56,172 bases of DNA from the NCBI GenBank assembly GCA_030431525.1, contig JAUIJC010000030.1:1-56172 (forward strand). Reading direction: 5' to 3'. Of the stretch, positions 28,718-36,977 are shown piece after piece. The first letter of the stretch is position 1, and each line of letters opens with the position of its first letter. The notes under the pieces are model-generated. The model was not told the origin of the DNA and ran no database searches. It saw only the letters and a list, made by a program, of their open reading frames with translations. This DNA is from Bacteroidia bacterium. Lineage in GTDB: Bacteria > Bacteroidota > Bacteroidia > Cytophagales > JAAEPT01. Made by a program: the position numbers and the translations under genes.

Positions 28718-29932
28718 TTAATCAATCACATAGCCTTTGACCATCACCCTTGATTGGGCATTCAATGGGTCATTGTTAAAGATGTAGACTGACTTAACCT
28801 GTTTTCCACTTCGGTCGGTAGTATCGAAAGTGATTTTCAACTTGGCAGACTTTCCTGGCTTGATTTCTTCCTTACTAATCTCAGCAGTCACACAAGAACA
28901 GGTTGGTTTTAGTTTACGAATCACCAATGGCTTCTTACCGTTGTTGGTAATTGTTACCTCCTTCGTCACCATTGTGCCTTTCTTGGCCTTTCCGTAATCC
29001 ACTGATTTCTGGCTCAAGGAAATTCTTGGGGAATTTGCTGTATCAATTGGCTGTGGGAAATATTCCACTACTGAAACTCGAACCTCAAATTCCTTCATTC
29101 CTGAAAGATCTTCCGCTTCTTCCTCTTCCTCGAAAATGTCCTTCTGAGTTGGAACCGAGAAATCCGGAGTTGTATCTGGTGCATCAATCACCCCACCATG
29201 ACCATGTTCCTCCTCTTCTTCCTTTACTTTGTCATTGGTGGCAATCAGGATGCGGTCCACCAAATAGCCATAATCATTAGCCTTCTTTGGGTCATAGGTC
29301 ACTTGAATACTTCCATGCTGACCTGGCTTAAGGTTCTCAGGTACAATCTTAAGGGTGATATGGTCTGGAACCTCAGATTTGGCCAAATCGAAAGTGATTG
29401 GTTCTACACCTCCATTGTATATCCCAAAATCCTTGGAAACCGTTTTTTGCGTAGTGATTTCCCCAAAATGTAAATCTGAATTTACAGCCCAAAGAGCTCC
29501 CATCTTCGAAGGATAACGTTGCTCATCTTCTCCCAACTCACGAGCCTCCACAAAACCGAAAATTCGAAGCTTCACCTCACCATGGGTAGTGGTTACAGTC
29601 AAATGTTTATCGAATTCTCCAGGACGGGTATAAGGCTCAAACTCAGCCTGTACATAACCTGAATCTCCAGACAGCACATAGGTGTCAATAAAACTCGGAG
29701 TAGTACAACCACAGTCGGCATCCACACGCTTAATGCGAACGGAATCCTTGCCCTCATTGATAAACTTGAAGACATGGGTAACATTCCCTCCTTCTTCCTT
29801 AATAGTTCCAAAGTTGTGCTCCAACGCATCAAACTTCAGAGGAGGCTTTTGCGTCTGGGTTTGGGCATAGGTGAAGAAAGGAAGGCATAGTAGCGCCCAT
29901 AAAAAGGTTGTGCTCATTTTTGATGTCACCAT
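28718..29932 (-). CDS. DUF1573 exported protein (two domains)
   Basis: About 404 residues from the Met at 29932, chosen because it gives a compact signal peptide with a Lys (MVTSKMSTTFLWALLC, cleavage near T-Y-A-Q). The frame is open to a Met at 29965. It contains two DUF1573 (ASH/Hydin-like Ig fold) domains. The first has FDALEHNFGTIKEEGG and DADCGCTTPSF; the last has VDYGKAKKGTMVTKEV and KPTCSCVTAEI. The paired Cys (CGC, CSC) are typical of the family. A middle region (PDTTPDFS, EEEEEAEDL) is a low-complexity acidic linker. Periplasmic or surface location; function unknown. Divergent from trpS across repeat copy 2. Confidence 0.87.
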   Translation of the reverse strand: MVTSKMSTTFLWALLCLPFFTYAQTQTQKPPLKFDALEHNFGTIKEEGGNVTHVFKFINEGKDSVRIKRVDADCGCTTPSFIDTYVLSGDSGYVQAEFEPYTRPGEFDKHLTVTTTHGEVKLRIFGFVEARELGEDEQRYPSKMGALWAVNSDLHFGEITTQKTVSKDFGIYNGGVEPITFDLAKSEVPDHITLKIVPENLKPGQHGSIQVTYDPKKANDYGYLVDRILIATNDKVKEEEEEHGHGGVIDAPDTTPDFSVPTQKDIFEEEEEAEDLSGMKEFEVRVSVVEYFPQPIDTANSPRISLSQKSVDYGKAKKGTMVTKEVTITNNGKKPLVIRKLKPTCSCVTAEISKEEIKPGKSAKLKITFDTTDRSGKQVKSVYIFNNDPLNAQSRVMVKGYVID

Positions 29933-29965
29933 CGTAATCTTTGTGTTTTGCTTTTGCTTGTTCAT

Positions 29966-30344
29966 TATCGTTATGGGAGTGAAAGTAACCGCTTTTCAAT
30001 TCTAGTAAAAGAAAAACAATAACCTGAACCAGTCAACTTGTTCTTTTACCCTCTGGATGGATCAACTTGATTTACGATAGCTAATACTATCCCTGCATCA
30101 AATTGATCCATCCAGAGAACAAAATAACTGCGCTTTTGTGGATCAGCTTATTATTTCACTTTCACTTAGAACACCATTTGTGTCCAAAAAGTTGATAGGA
30201 GCTTTCCTAAAACCTTGCCAGTTCCCCAAAAGGATGAACCTCGACACGGCAGATTTCATTAACTTCGCTGGGAAATTCCTCACCTAGGAATTCCATAGAA
30301 AGCCGTTTCGCTTGGCCTAGGCCAACAAAAAATAAAATTACAGC
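29966..30344. other. DUF1573-trpS divergent intergenic region
   Basis: A 379-bp region containing repeat copy 2 (30004-30167) and a 177-bp trpS leader. The leader has AATTCCT-CACCT-AGGAATT near 30276 and a perfect 14-bp palindrome TTGGCCTAGGCCAA near 30313. I see no T-box signature and no Trp-codon leader peptide. Confidence 0.5.
30004..30167 (+). repeat. Structured dispersed repeat, copy 2
   Basis: Same architecture and orientation as copies at 9516 and 44481. Conserved ends AGTAAAAGAAAAAC and TTTCACTTTCACTT, conserved GAACAAAATAACTGCG. The inner stem is 15 bp, perfect, and made of unrelated sequence (30051-30065 with 30103-30117). The terminal hairpin is GATAG-CTAATA-CTATC. It lies between divergent DUF1573 and trpS genes. 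Confidence 0.85.
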
Positions 30345-31319
30345 ATGTCACGCATCCTTACAGGAATCCAGAGCACTGGCACTCCTCATTTGGGAAATAT
30401 TCTTGGCGCCATCCTCCCTGCCGTAGAATTGTCAAAAGATCCAAAAAACGAATCCCTCCTTTTCATCGCTGACCTCCACTCACTCACCGCCATTAAAAAT
30501 GGTGAGGAGCTTCGCCAAAACACTCTTTCAGTGGCAAGCGCTTGGTTGGCTTTTGGTTTTGACACGGACAAAAACATTTTCTATCGTCAATCGGACGTTC
30601 CAGAAACTTGTGAGTTGGCTTGGTACCTGAACTGTTTCACGCCAATACCGATGCTGGAGAATGCGCATTCTTATAAGGACAAAACAGAAAAAATGGAGCG
30701 TAGCCAGATCAATGCTGGACTATTCACCTACCCTGTTTTGATGGCTTCCGATATCCTCCTTTATGACGCCGAGGTTGTTCCTGTGGGAAAAGACCAAAAG
30801 CAACATTTGGAGATTACAAGGGACTTGGCCAGCTCATTCAACCACAAGTATGGGGAAGCCTTTGTCGTTCCTGAACCTCGCATCAGCGAATCCGTGATGA
30901 CCGTTCCCGGCATTGACGGAAGAAAAATGAGTAAGTCCTATAACAACTACATCGATATCTTCTTGCAAGGAAAAGCTTTGAAGAAAAATGTGATGTCGAT
31001 TGTGACGGACAGCACTGCTTTGGAGGACCCAAAGGATCCAGACAACTGCAACGTCTTCAAGATTTACAGCCTTCTAGCTAATGAGGAGCAAATCGCAGAG
31101 ATGCGTAAAAACTATTTGGCTGGCGGTTATGGATTTGGTCATGCCAAAAAAGAGCTTTTGACATTGATTGAGGAGAAGTTCAAGGAGGAAAGGGAAGCTT
31201 ACCACCACTACATGAACAACCCAAAGCTCATCGAGGAAAAACTCCTTCAAGGTGCTGAGAAAGCAAGGGCCATCGCTCGTCCTGTTCTTCAGCGCATCAG
31301 AGAGAAGATTGGCTACTAA
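30345..31319 (+). CDS. trpS: Tryptophanyl-tRNA synthetase
   Basis: Class Ic synthetase that charges tRNA-Trp. The 324-residue protein is full length. The HIGH-type motif is GTPHLGNILG near the N-terminus and the KMSKS loop is present as GRKMSKSYNN; PVLMASDILLYDAEVVPVG between them is characteristic of TrpRS. Monocistronic with a 177-bp leader after repeat copy 2, and closed by a strong terminator. Confidence 0.97.
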   Translation: MSRILTGIQSTGTPHLGNILGAILPAVELSKDPKNESLLFIADLHSLTAIKNGEELRQNTLSVASAWLAFGFDTDKNIFYRQSDVPETCELAWYLNCFTPIPMLENAHSYKDKTEKMERSQINAGLFTYPVLMASDILLYDAEVVPVGKDQKQHLEITRDLASSFNHKYGEAFVVPEPRISESVMTVPGIDGRKMSKSYNNYIDIFLQGKALKKNVMSIVTDSTALEDPKDPDNCNVFKIYSLLANEEQIAEMRKNYLAGGYGFGHAKKELLTLIEEKFKEEREAYHHYMNNPKLIEEKLLQGAEKARAIARPVLQRIREKIGY

Positions 31320-31338
31320 AAATTGCCTAAATCAACTT

Positions 31339-31379
31339 AGCCCCATGGACAATTCAACTTTGTCTATGGGGCTTTTTTG
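31339..31379. terminator. Terminator between trpS and the beta-propeller gene
   Basis: A 14-bp stem (31339-31352 with 31360-31373, one G-T pair), 7-nt loop and six T residues. It serves trpS and sits before the convergent gene ending at 31387. Confidence 0.9.
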
Positions 31380-31386
31380 TGCCCGA

Positions 31387-32499
31387 CTATTTTCCAAGAC
31401 AGGCTCCCTGCCCACTTCCCACCAACTTTCCTTGGGCATCAATCAGTTTCCATAGAAACACCCCTTCGCAACTAAAATGAATAAGGCTTCCTTCAGATGA
31501 AATCTCCAACTGTTCATTAAAAACCTCTTTTCCTGCCAATAGCGAAATGGAAAGCCGATAATTTCCTTGAGGTGCATACACCCGTTGTCCATCTTCCTCG
31601 GGCAACAGGTGAACCTCCACTTCAGCATCATGGGAAACAACCGCCAAGGGAACAAAATCCTTTTTAAACGTAAAGAGCTTGGCTGGTTTACCATTTGAAC
31701 CTTCTGCACTAAGCCAAAGCTCATCTTGGTCATCAAAGCTCACCGCTTCCACCTGAGTATTTTTCAAATCCTTCTCAATCGACCTCGTACAATCCGCAGG
31801 AAAATGTTGACCATCAAAGGGAGATGCACTTTCGACAACAAACACCTTATACATTAACCCGAAAGTATATCCACTCAAACACAGCCTTCCGTCCGAAGAA
31901 AGATCAGCTCCCGTCACCAATCCATTCACATTATAGGCTTCATGAAATTCGGCAACATGCTCCCCTATTGATTTGGGAAGGGAATAGAGGTATGTCTTTC
32001 GATCGTTCCATCGCTTGGTGAAAAGGCAAATCCTATCCTCTAAAACCACCATAGCCTCACAATCAAAGGCCGTAGAAAACATACTTGGCTCAAAATCTTG
32101 TTGATCGGGATATGAAAAACGAATCTTCTCCACCGAAACCTCGTCCTTCTCGTCCAACTCCTTTTTACTCACCCGATAAATCACCAAATTCTTTCGATTC
32201 CCTCGGTTGTTCCCAAAGTCCCCTACGTAAACATAATCGTCATCATCTGCCAATTCCTCCCAATCCCTATTCTTTGCGCCCACCAATCGGACCTTCCGAT
32301 CAATGGAGCCATCAGACGGATTCAATGCATAGAGGTACGGCCCATTGTCGCCATCATTCTGCGTCCACAGACAATTATTGAAAAATAATAGTCCTGAAGT
32401 CTCCTGAACCTGTGCCGACAAGTTGCCGACAAGCTGAGGTGATTGCCCAAAAGCATTGGTTAAGAACAAGATGGACAACAACAGGAAGATTTGCTTCAT
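31387..32499 (-). CDS. Secreted beta-propeller-like protein with possible T9SS tail
   Basis: 370 residues, signal peptide ending N-A-F-G-Q. Residues about 25-290 show repeated blade-like strands with motifs LWTQNDGDNGPYLYAL, RDWEELADDDDYVYVGDFG, FDCEAMVVLEDRICLFTK and TGADLSSDGRLCLSGYT, like SdiA-regulated or NHL-type propellers. The last 80 residues (YRLSISLLAGKEV, GVFLWKLIDAQGKLVGSGQG) look like a T9SS type A C-terminal sorting domain, so surface export by the T9SS encoded nearby is plausible. No enzymatic motif seen. Single gene. Confidence 0.72.
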   Translation of the reverse strand: MKQIFLLLSILFLTNAFGQSPQLVGNLSAQVQETSGLLFFNNCLWTQNDGDNGPYLYALNPSDGSIDRKVRLVGAKNRDWEELADDDDYVYVGDFGNNRGNRKNLVIYRVSKKELDEKDEVSVEKIRFSYPDQQDFEPSMFSTAFDCEAMVVLEDRICLFTKRWNDRKTYLYSLPKSIGEHVAEFHEAYNVNGLVTGADLSSDGRLCLSGYTFGLMYKVFVVESASPFDGQHFPADCTRSIEKDLKNTQVEAVSFDDQDELWLSAEGSNGKPAKLFTFKKDFVPLAVVSHDAEVEVHLLPEEDGQRVYAPQGNYRLSISLLAGKEVFNEQLEISSEGSLIHFSCEGVFLWKLIDAQGKLVGSGQGACLGK

Positions 32500-32683
32500 A
32501 TAAAACGGAGTGATTTCACCTGATTAATTCTACGTAAAAAAGCCCTCTATTTTGACTGAATTAGGGGAAAATGTTCCCTGAATTGGAATTTTGGCTTTGC
32601 ATTTGCAAATAGCTTTTGCATTATTGAATTCCTTTTCAAATAAGAAGGTCTTTTGGGGAAGATATTTTAAAACGATTTGGCCT

Positions 32684-33064
32684 ATGATTAACCGAGCAAA
32701 TTTTCAGAACTGGACATACGAGCACTTTCTCGCTTATATTTTTCTTTGCTTGGCAGAGGCCGACAATGACTTGGACCAAGAGGAATTGGTTGAAATCAAA
32801 CGCCTCATTGTCCGAGTAACTGGTGGCGACGAAGAGGAATACCACAAAATCATCCATGATGCGCTGAAAGTGGTTTCCAGCCACGATGAACAGGAGCGCC
32901 GAGAGCTTTTCTTAGTCCTTAAGGAATCCTTCCTGATGAATGAGGAACAAAAAGAAAAACTGATTGAGGGCATGGAGGACATCATCATCGCCGACCTCAA
33001 CATCGAACCAAAGGAATTGGACCTTTATCGCTTCATTAAAGGCGAGATTGGAAAATCTGCCTAA
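32684..33064 (+). CDS. TerB-like small cytoplasmic protein
   Basis: 126 residues from the Met at 32684 (MINRANFQNW), chosen because the upstream in-frame extension to 32591 encodes an unlikely Leu/Phe-rich stretch. The protein is all-helical and acidic, with LAEADNDLDQEELVEIKRL, which resembles the first acidic helix of TerB-like (tellurite resistance TerB fold) proteins, and IADLNIEPKELDLY near the end. No catalytic function known. Closed by a bidirectional hairpin. Assignment to TerB-like is by eye and moderate. Confidence 0.65.
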   Translation: MINRANFQNWTYEHFLAYIFLCLAEADNDLDQEELVEIKRLIVRVTGGDEEEYHKIIHDALKVVSSHDEQERRELFLVLKESFLMNEEQKEKLIEGMEDIIIADLNIEPKELDLYRFIKGEIGKSA

Positions 33065-33082
33065 TATTAGATCACCCCATTA

Positions 33083-33128
33083 AAAAAGGCAGTGAACTGG
33101 TTTCTGACCAATTCACTGCCTTTTGTTT
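33083..33128. terminator. Bidirectional terminator
   Basis: The stem 33084-33101 pairs with 33107-33124 with one mismatch (core AGGCAGTGAA / TTCACTGCCT), flanked by A and T runs. It separates the convergent TerB-like and DUF4178 genes. Confidence 0.88.
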
Positions 33129-33797
33129 TTAACGCCCGAAGAATCTTTTTACCCGATGCCAAATCGGAACACGGTGTTCAAAACCAAAGGCGTTTTCAAC
33201 TTCCTCCTCTTCCAAGGGGTAACCTCCAAACAAAGCCATTTCCCCACGACCGCATTCCACACTAAAATAAAGGTCGTCCTGCATGGCCGTGTAATAATCG
33301 GACGCCTCACCGAGGCTTGCCTTCCATGGCAACTCCCCCACAAAATCAATCAGCTCTCCCCTTATCTCATCAACCACTTTTGCATTTCCCGAAGGGGTAG
33401 AAATCGTTTGACCCACCTGAGGCGGACGGGTTATATGACTTGGAATTTCCTTTAACAGCAGGAAACCCTCATCAGGTGAATAGCTCATAAAACGGTAATC
33501 ACCACTTTCGGAGACCATCCACCATTCCTCCCAGTGATAATCCCTTCCATCCGCATAACCTCCATAAAATCCCCAGCCAAGGATTCTATAAAGCTCACCT
33601 CTTAAGTGGCCTTCTTGGCCAATGGTCAACGGGAGTATTGACCGAAATTCAACAGGTATTGACTCGCCCATCTGCCAACCCATGGTAGTCCTTACTACAG
33701 AGGCCTCACATTGGGGACAAACAACAAGCGCTGTTTCCTCACCACCTCCATTTGGAATGGGGAAGGAACAGCTTGGACATGGAATTACATTATTCAT
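33129..33797 (-). CDS. DUF4178-like protein with N-terminal zinc ribbon
   Basis: 222 residues. The N-terminus has two Cys pairs in zinc-ribbon spacing (PCPSCSFP and VVCPQCEAS). The middle shows the DUF4178 pattern: LTIGQEGHLRGELYRILGWG, WEEWWMVSESGDYRFMSYS and GFLLLKEI. Cytoplasmic, no membrane segments. The function of DUF4178 is unknown. It starts 6 bp after the end of the peptide transporter gene on the same strand, so the two are probably one transcript. Confidence 0.78.
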   Translation of the reverse strand: MNNVIPCPSCSFPIPNGGGEETALVVCPQCEASVVRTTMGWQMGESIPVEFRSILPLTIGQEGHLRGELYRILGWGFYGGYADGRDYHWEEWWMVSESGDYRFMSYSPDEGFLLLKEIPSHITRPPQVGQTISTPSGNAKVVDEIRGELIDFVGELPWKASLGEASDYYTAMQDDLYFSVECGRGEMALFGGYPLEEEEVENAFGFEHRVPIWHRVKRFFGR

Positions 33798-33803
33798 CGC
33801 TGG

Positions 33804-35339
33804 TTAAGATACGCCATGCATCCATTTTTTTAATAATGGAGACAAGGCAAATAATAGAATTGCTGAGCCAATTGCGACCAAGCCTACGTTTTCAAAAACA
33901 CCTGAATAAACCAGCACAGATTCTTGGGAAGACAACGAGCTGGTGGAAACTCCAGCGCCAGACTTGGAAGTAAGCTGGGCTACATAGACTCCTACCACGT
34001 GAGCAAAGGATACGGACAAAAACCAAACGCCCATCACAAAACCCACCATCTTCTTGGGCGATAATTTTGTTACCAAGGATAAGCCTATGGGCGAAAGACA
34101 CATTTCACCAGTGGTATGAAGGAAGTAAGCTAAAATCAAAAAGATGAGTGGCACAAGACCATCTCCATTCAAGAACCCATGCGCTCCCCAAACCAAAGCC
34201 AAAAATCCTAAACCCAATTGCAGAATACCAAAGGAGAATTTCACTGGAGCTGAAGGTTCCCATTTTAGACTGGCTAACCAACCCCAAAGCCATGTGAAAA
34301 CTGGAACAAGGATGATAATAAAGAATGGGTTTACGGATTGGAAAATGGATACAGGTAATGTCCCACCATTTACCATTCGGTCAACATTTCGATCTGTAAA
34401 CAAGGTCAAAGAGCTTCCCGCCTGTTCAAAGAAGGACCAAAACAATACCGAGAAGACCGCCAAAATCATCACGACAAACAGTCGCTCCCTTTGTACCTTC
34501 TCTTGGCGCAAGGCAATAACAAACAAGACTGCAAAAACAATCAAGCCCAGAATCAACAATATCTCCTTGGCTAACTCATCCTGTTGAAGCATCTCCATAA
34601 ACACTGGCAACATCGCCAAGGAGACCAACACCACCAGCCAATGATTTTTAAAGGAGCCCAACCAAGGCTTTTTATCTGGCATCAACCCATGGTGGTTAAA
34701 CTGACCACTGCGCATTCCCCACATAAAAACAATCAAGCCCACTAACATGCCAACGCCAGCCAATCCAAAACCGTAATGCCAGCCATATTCCTCGCCTATC
34801 AGCCCACAGGTCAAGGGCGCCAAGAAAGCCCCCACATTGATGCCCATGTAAAATATGGTGAAGGCCTTGTCCTTCTTCTCCTCCTCATGTTGATAGAGTT
34901 GGCCTACAAAGCTTGAAATGTTTGGTTTGAAAAATCCATTGCCCAAAATCAGAAGCGCCAGTGCCATAAAGAAGAAAAACTCGTTTTCTACAGCCATTAC
35001 AAAATGGCCCAAAGTCATCAGGACTCCTCCGAAAACAATCGCCCACCGATATCCGAAAACCTTCTCCGCCAAAAAACCTCCTAAAACAGGGGTGGCATAA
35101 ACTAATGCTCCATAGGCTCCATAAATCCCCATGGTTTTCTCATCGCTGTATAACAGCTCTTTGGCCATATACAGCGTCAACAAGGCACGCATTCCATAGT
35201 AGCTGAATCGCTCCCACAGCTCCGCAAAAAACAAGATAAACAAGGCCCGAGGATGGTGTTTCCGCTGAGTGACGATTACGATCGAAACCCAAACCAAAAC
35301 AAACAACCACGCAAGCGCCATCAACCAAACTGGATCCAT
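33804..35339 (-). CDS. POT/PTR2 family proton-coupled peptide transporter
   Basis: Inner-membrane symporter importing di- and tripeptides with protons. 511 residues, 12 or more membrane helices. The family signature is in helix 1 (FAELWERFSYYGMRALL, containing ExxERFxYY) and in the PTR2 motif region (LGNGFFKPNISSFVGQLY and FYMGINVGAFLAPL). The conserved helix-10 Glu lies in HTTGEMCLSPIGLS. Length normal. It is upstream of and probably co-transcribed with the DUF4178 gene. Confidence 0.93.
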   Translation of the reverse strand: MDPVWLMALAWLFVLVWVSIVIVTQRKHHPRALFILFFAELWERFSYYGMRALLTLYMAKELLYSDEKTMGIYGAYGALVYATPVLGGFLAEKVFGYRWAIVFGGVLMTLGHFVMAVENEFFFFMALALLILGNGFFKPNISSFVGQLYQHEEEKKDKAFTIFYMGINVGAFLAPLTCGLIGEEYGWHYGFGLAGVGMLVGLIVFMWGMRSGQFNHHGLMPDKKPWLGSFKNHWLVVLVSLAMLPVFMEMLQQDELAKEILLILGLIVFAVLFVIALRQEKVQRERLFVVMILAVFSVLFWSFFEQAGSSLTLFTDRNVDRMVNGGTLPVSIFQSVNPFFIIILVPVFTWLWGWLASLKWEPSAPVKFSFGILQLGLGFLALVWGAHGFLNGDGLVPLIFLILAYFLHTTGEMCLSPIGLSLVTKLSPKKMVGFVMGVWFLSVSFAHVVGVYVAQLTSKSGAGVSTSSLSSQESVLVYSGVFENVGLVAIGSAILLFALSPLLKKWMHGVS

Positions 35340-35767
35340 AGAGAAAATGACTTTAAAAGGATTTCAGAAGCAACATGCAAAATATCAAATCTTGGTGAGC
35401 CCTGTACTATGTATGTCACATAGGTCTAAAGTCCTATGCTGTGGAGAGCCGTCCTTTCAGGACTGAATTTTGGAGAACTTTCATTCTTCAACTTTCCGCA
35501 TAGAGTAGATGGACCACAGAGCTCACAGAGAGAAGGAGGAAAGGAGGTCTCTTGCCCTCAAAAACACTATGATTTTATAGTATGGCAGTCTCTGCGCCCT
35601 CCATTCCTCTGCGCCCTCTGTGGTTTTTTATCAAAAATTTTATTCGAAATGCTCTCATTGTAAAAAAATCGTTGAGTTGAGCAGAAAAAATTGGCGCTCC
35701 TTTTCATTTATTTTGAAATTGTGGCGCCCTTCAGCAAAACAGACATTTATTATTCCTTTGGTTCCCC
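35340..35767. other. Repeat-rich intergenic region
   Basis: A 428-bp region between the divergent peptide transporter gene and the first tandem paralogue. It contains small hairpins (35407-35423, 35419-35438, and GTCCT-TTC-AGGAC at 35451-35463) and the large imperfect inverted repeat at 35513-35624. No coding potential that I trust. Confidence 0.6.
35513..35624. repeat. ACCACNGAG-type inverted repeat, copy B
   Basis: The left arm starts ACCACAGAGCTCACAGAGAG and the right arm ends CTCTGCGCCCTCTGTGGT; the arms are imperfect inverted copies over about 38 bp. Both ends match the ACCAC(A/G)GAG termini and GGAGGAAAGGAG core of copy A at 14562. Each copy lies in an intergenic region. Confidence 0.7.
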
Positions 35768-36319
35768 ATGCGATCCATTTTATACCATACACTTCTTGGC
35801 TTTTTCCTTGTATTCATCACCCAATCAACCCTCTTAGCCCAAGACAGTACCAGCAGGGACACCACTTTCCTTCTATCCGCCTACAATGAAAATTTGGACA
35901 CCAAATATTTTGTCCAAAATGGGGATAAAATAAAGGCCACGATTTTGGAGCAGTCTGTTAAAGGAGAAGTTACCTCCATAAAAAGAGACTCCATCCAGAT
36001 CGACAGCCTTTGGTTCGCTACGGCCGATATCACACAATTAAAGGATATCAGCTTCCGAAACTCCAAAAGGTCTACACTCATTTTAGGGGTGGTAGCCAGT
36101 GCGGTTTTGACAGCGGGATCAATCATTTTGTTGACCAACCCTGACGACAGTGGCCAACGAATTTTTGGCATTTTGGGCACCGTCATTGGAGTTCCATTAT
36201 TGGGAAGGAGCGTGTACCGAATGTTCACCAAGTTCCAATGGAAGACCGCTGATGGATGGACCTTTGGTGTTGAGCCTCATTCAGAAGATGAGGACGAAGA
36301 CGGCTACCGCCCTGAATAA
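35768..36319 (+). CDS. Exported protein of unknown family, tandem paralogue 1
   Basis: 183 residues with a signal peptide (ending L-L-A-Q). A beta-rich domain (NGDKIKATILEQSVKG, KRDSIQIDSLWF, ADITQLKDISFRNSKR) precedes two hydrophobic stretches (TLILGVVASAVLTAGSIILL and RIFGILGTVIGVPLLG) and a conserved W-K-T-A-D-G-W-T-F motif, then an acidic tail. It shares its whole layout with the next gene. The first region, with short K..V.G.I..I..DSI.ID...Y strands, suggests a small SH3-like or OB-like barrel near the membrane. Function unknown. Confidence 0.72.
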   Translation: MRSILYHTLLGFFLVFITQSTLLAQDSTSRDTTFLLSAYNENLDTKYFVQNGDKIKATILEQSVKGEVTSIKRDSIQIDSLWFATADITQLKDISFRNSKRSTLILGVVASAVLTAGSIILLTNPDDSGQRIFGILGTVIGVPLLGRSVYRMFTKFQWKTADGWTFGVEPHSEDEDEDGYRPE

Positions 36320-36395
36320 GGGACCAAACTATAGCCGATGAGCCTACGTATACCACAGCAATAAGAAAAATGCTCGGGTACATTAACGGCACTCC

Positions 36396-36977
36396 ATGAA
36401 TCCACATCGACTCAGGATCATTCTTGTTACCTTCCTCTCCTTCTTTTTTCTCGCCCAACATTGCTTTGCGCAAGATTCATTAAGACAGGATTCCATTTAC
36501 GTGATTACTGCCAACCATCATGCGCATAAGAATGCTTATGTGGTACAGGAATGGGATAAGGTGAAGGTAAAAGTGTTGGGGAAATCAGTCAATGGTAGAA
36601 TCATGCAAATCACCAAAGACTCCCTACTCATCAATGATGATTGGTATGCTGTGGCTGATATCACGGAGCTGAAAGATGTGAGTTTCCGAAACTCCAAACG
36701 TGGCATGCTTACCTTGGGTGTGGTAGCCAGCGCCTTGGTCACGGCTGGATCAATTGCACTTATCGCCTCAGCCGACAACACTACAGAAAAAGTACTGGGA
36801 ATTGTGGGCACATCTGCAGGTGTTCCTTTACTTGGAATTAGCACCTACAGACTTGCCTCTGCCAAATACAAATGGAAAACTTCTAATGGCTGGACCTTTA
36901 ACTCCATCCCCCTTCCTACTGAAGAAGAGGATGAAGAAGAAAACGAACAGCCCAACTCACACTCAAGCACGCACTAA
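36396..36977 (+). CDS. Exported protein of unknown family, tandem paralogue 2
   Basis: 193 residues with signal peptide (ending C-F-A-Q). Clearly homologous to the preceding gene: the shared blocks are ADITELKDVSFRNSKRG, LGVVASALVTAGSIAL, LGIVGTSAGVPLLG and WKTSNGWTF. It ends in an acidic low-complexity tail (EEEDEEENEQPN). The pair is separated by 76 bp, so it is probably one transcript and a tandem duplication. The stop overlaps the convergent metallophosphoesterase gene by 15 bp, with no terminator between. Confidence 0.72.
   Translation: MNPHRLRIILVTFLSFFFLAQHCFAQDSLRQDSIYVITANHHAHKNAYVVQEWDKVKVKVLGKSVNGRIMQITKDSLLINDDWYAVADITELKDVSFRNSKRGMLTLGVVASALVTAGSIALIASADNTTEKVLGIVGTSAGVPLLGISTYRLASAKYKWKTSNGWTFNSIPLPTEEEDEEENEQPNSHSSTH

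Noticed and set aside
30168-30344. T-box or Trp attenuator in the trpS leader
   Set aside because: No T-box motif (AGGGUGGNACCGCG-type) and no short ORF with tandem Trp codons. Only two small palindromes seen.
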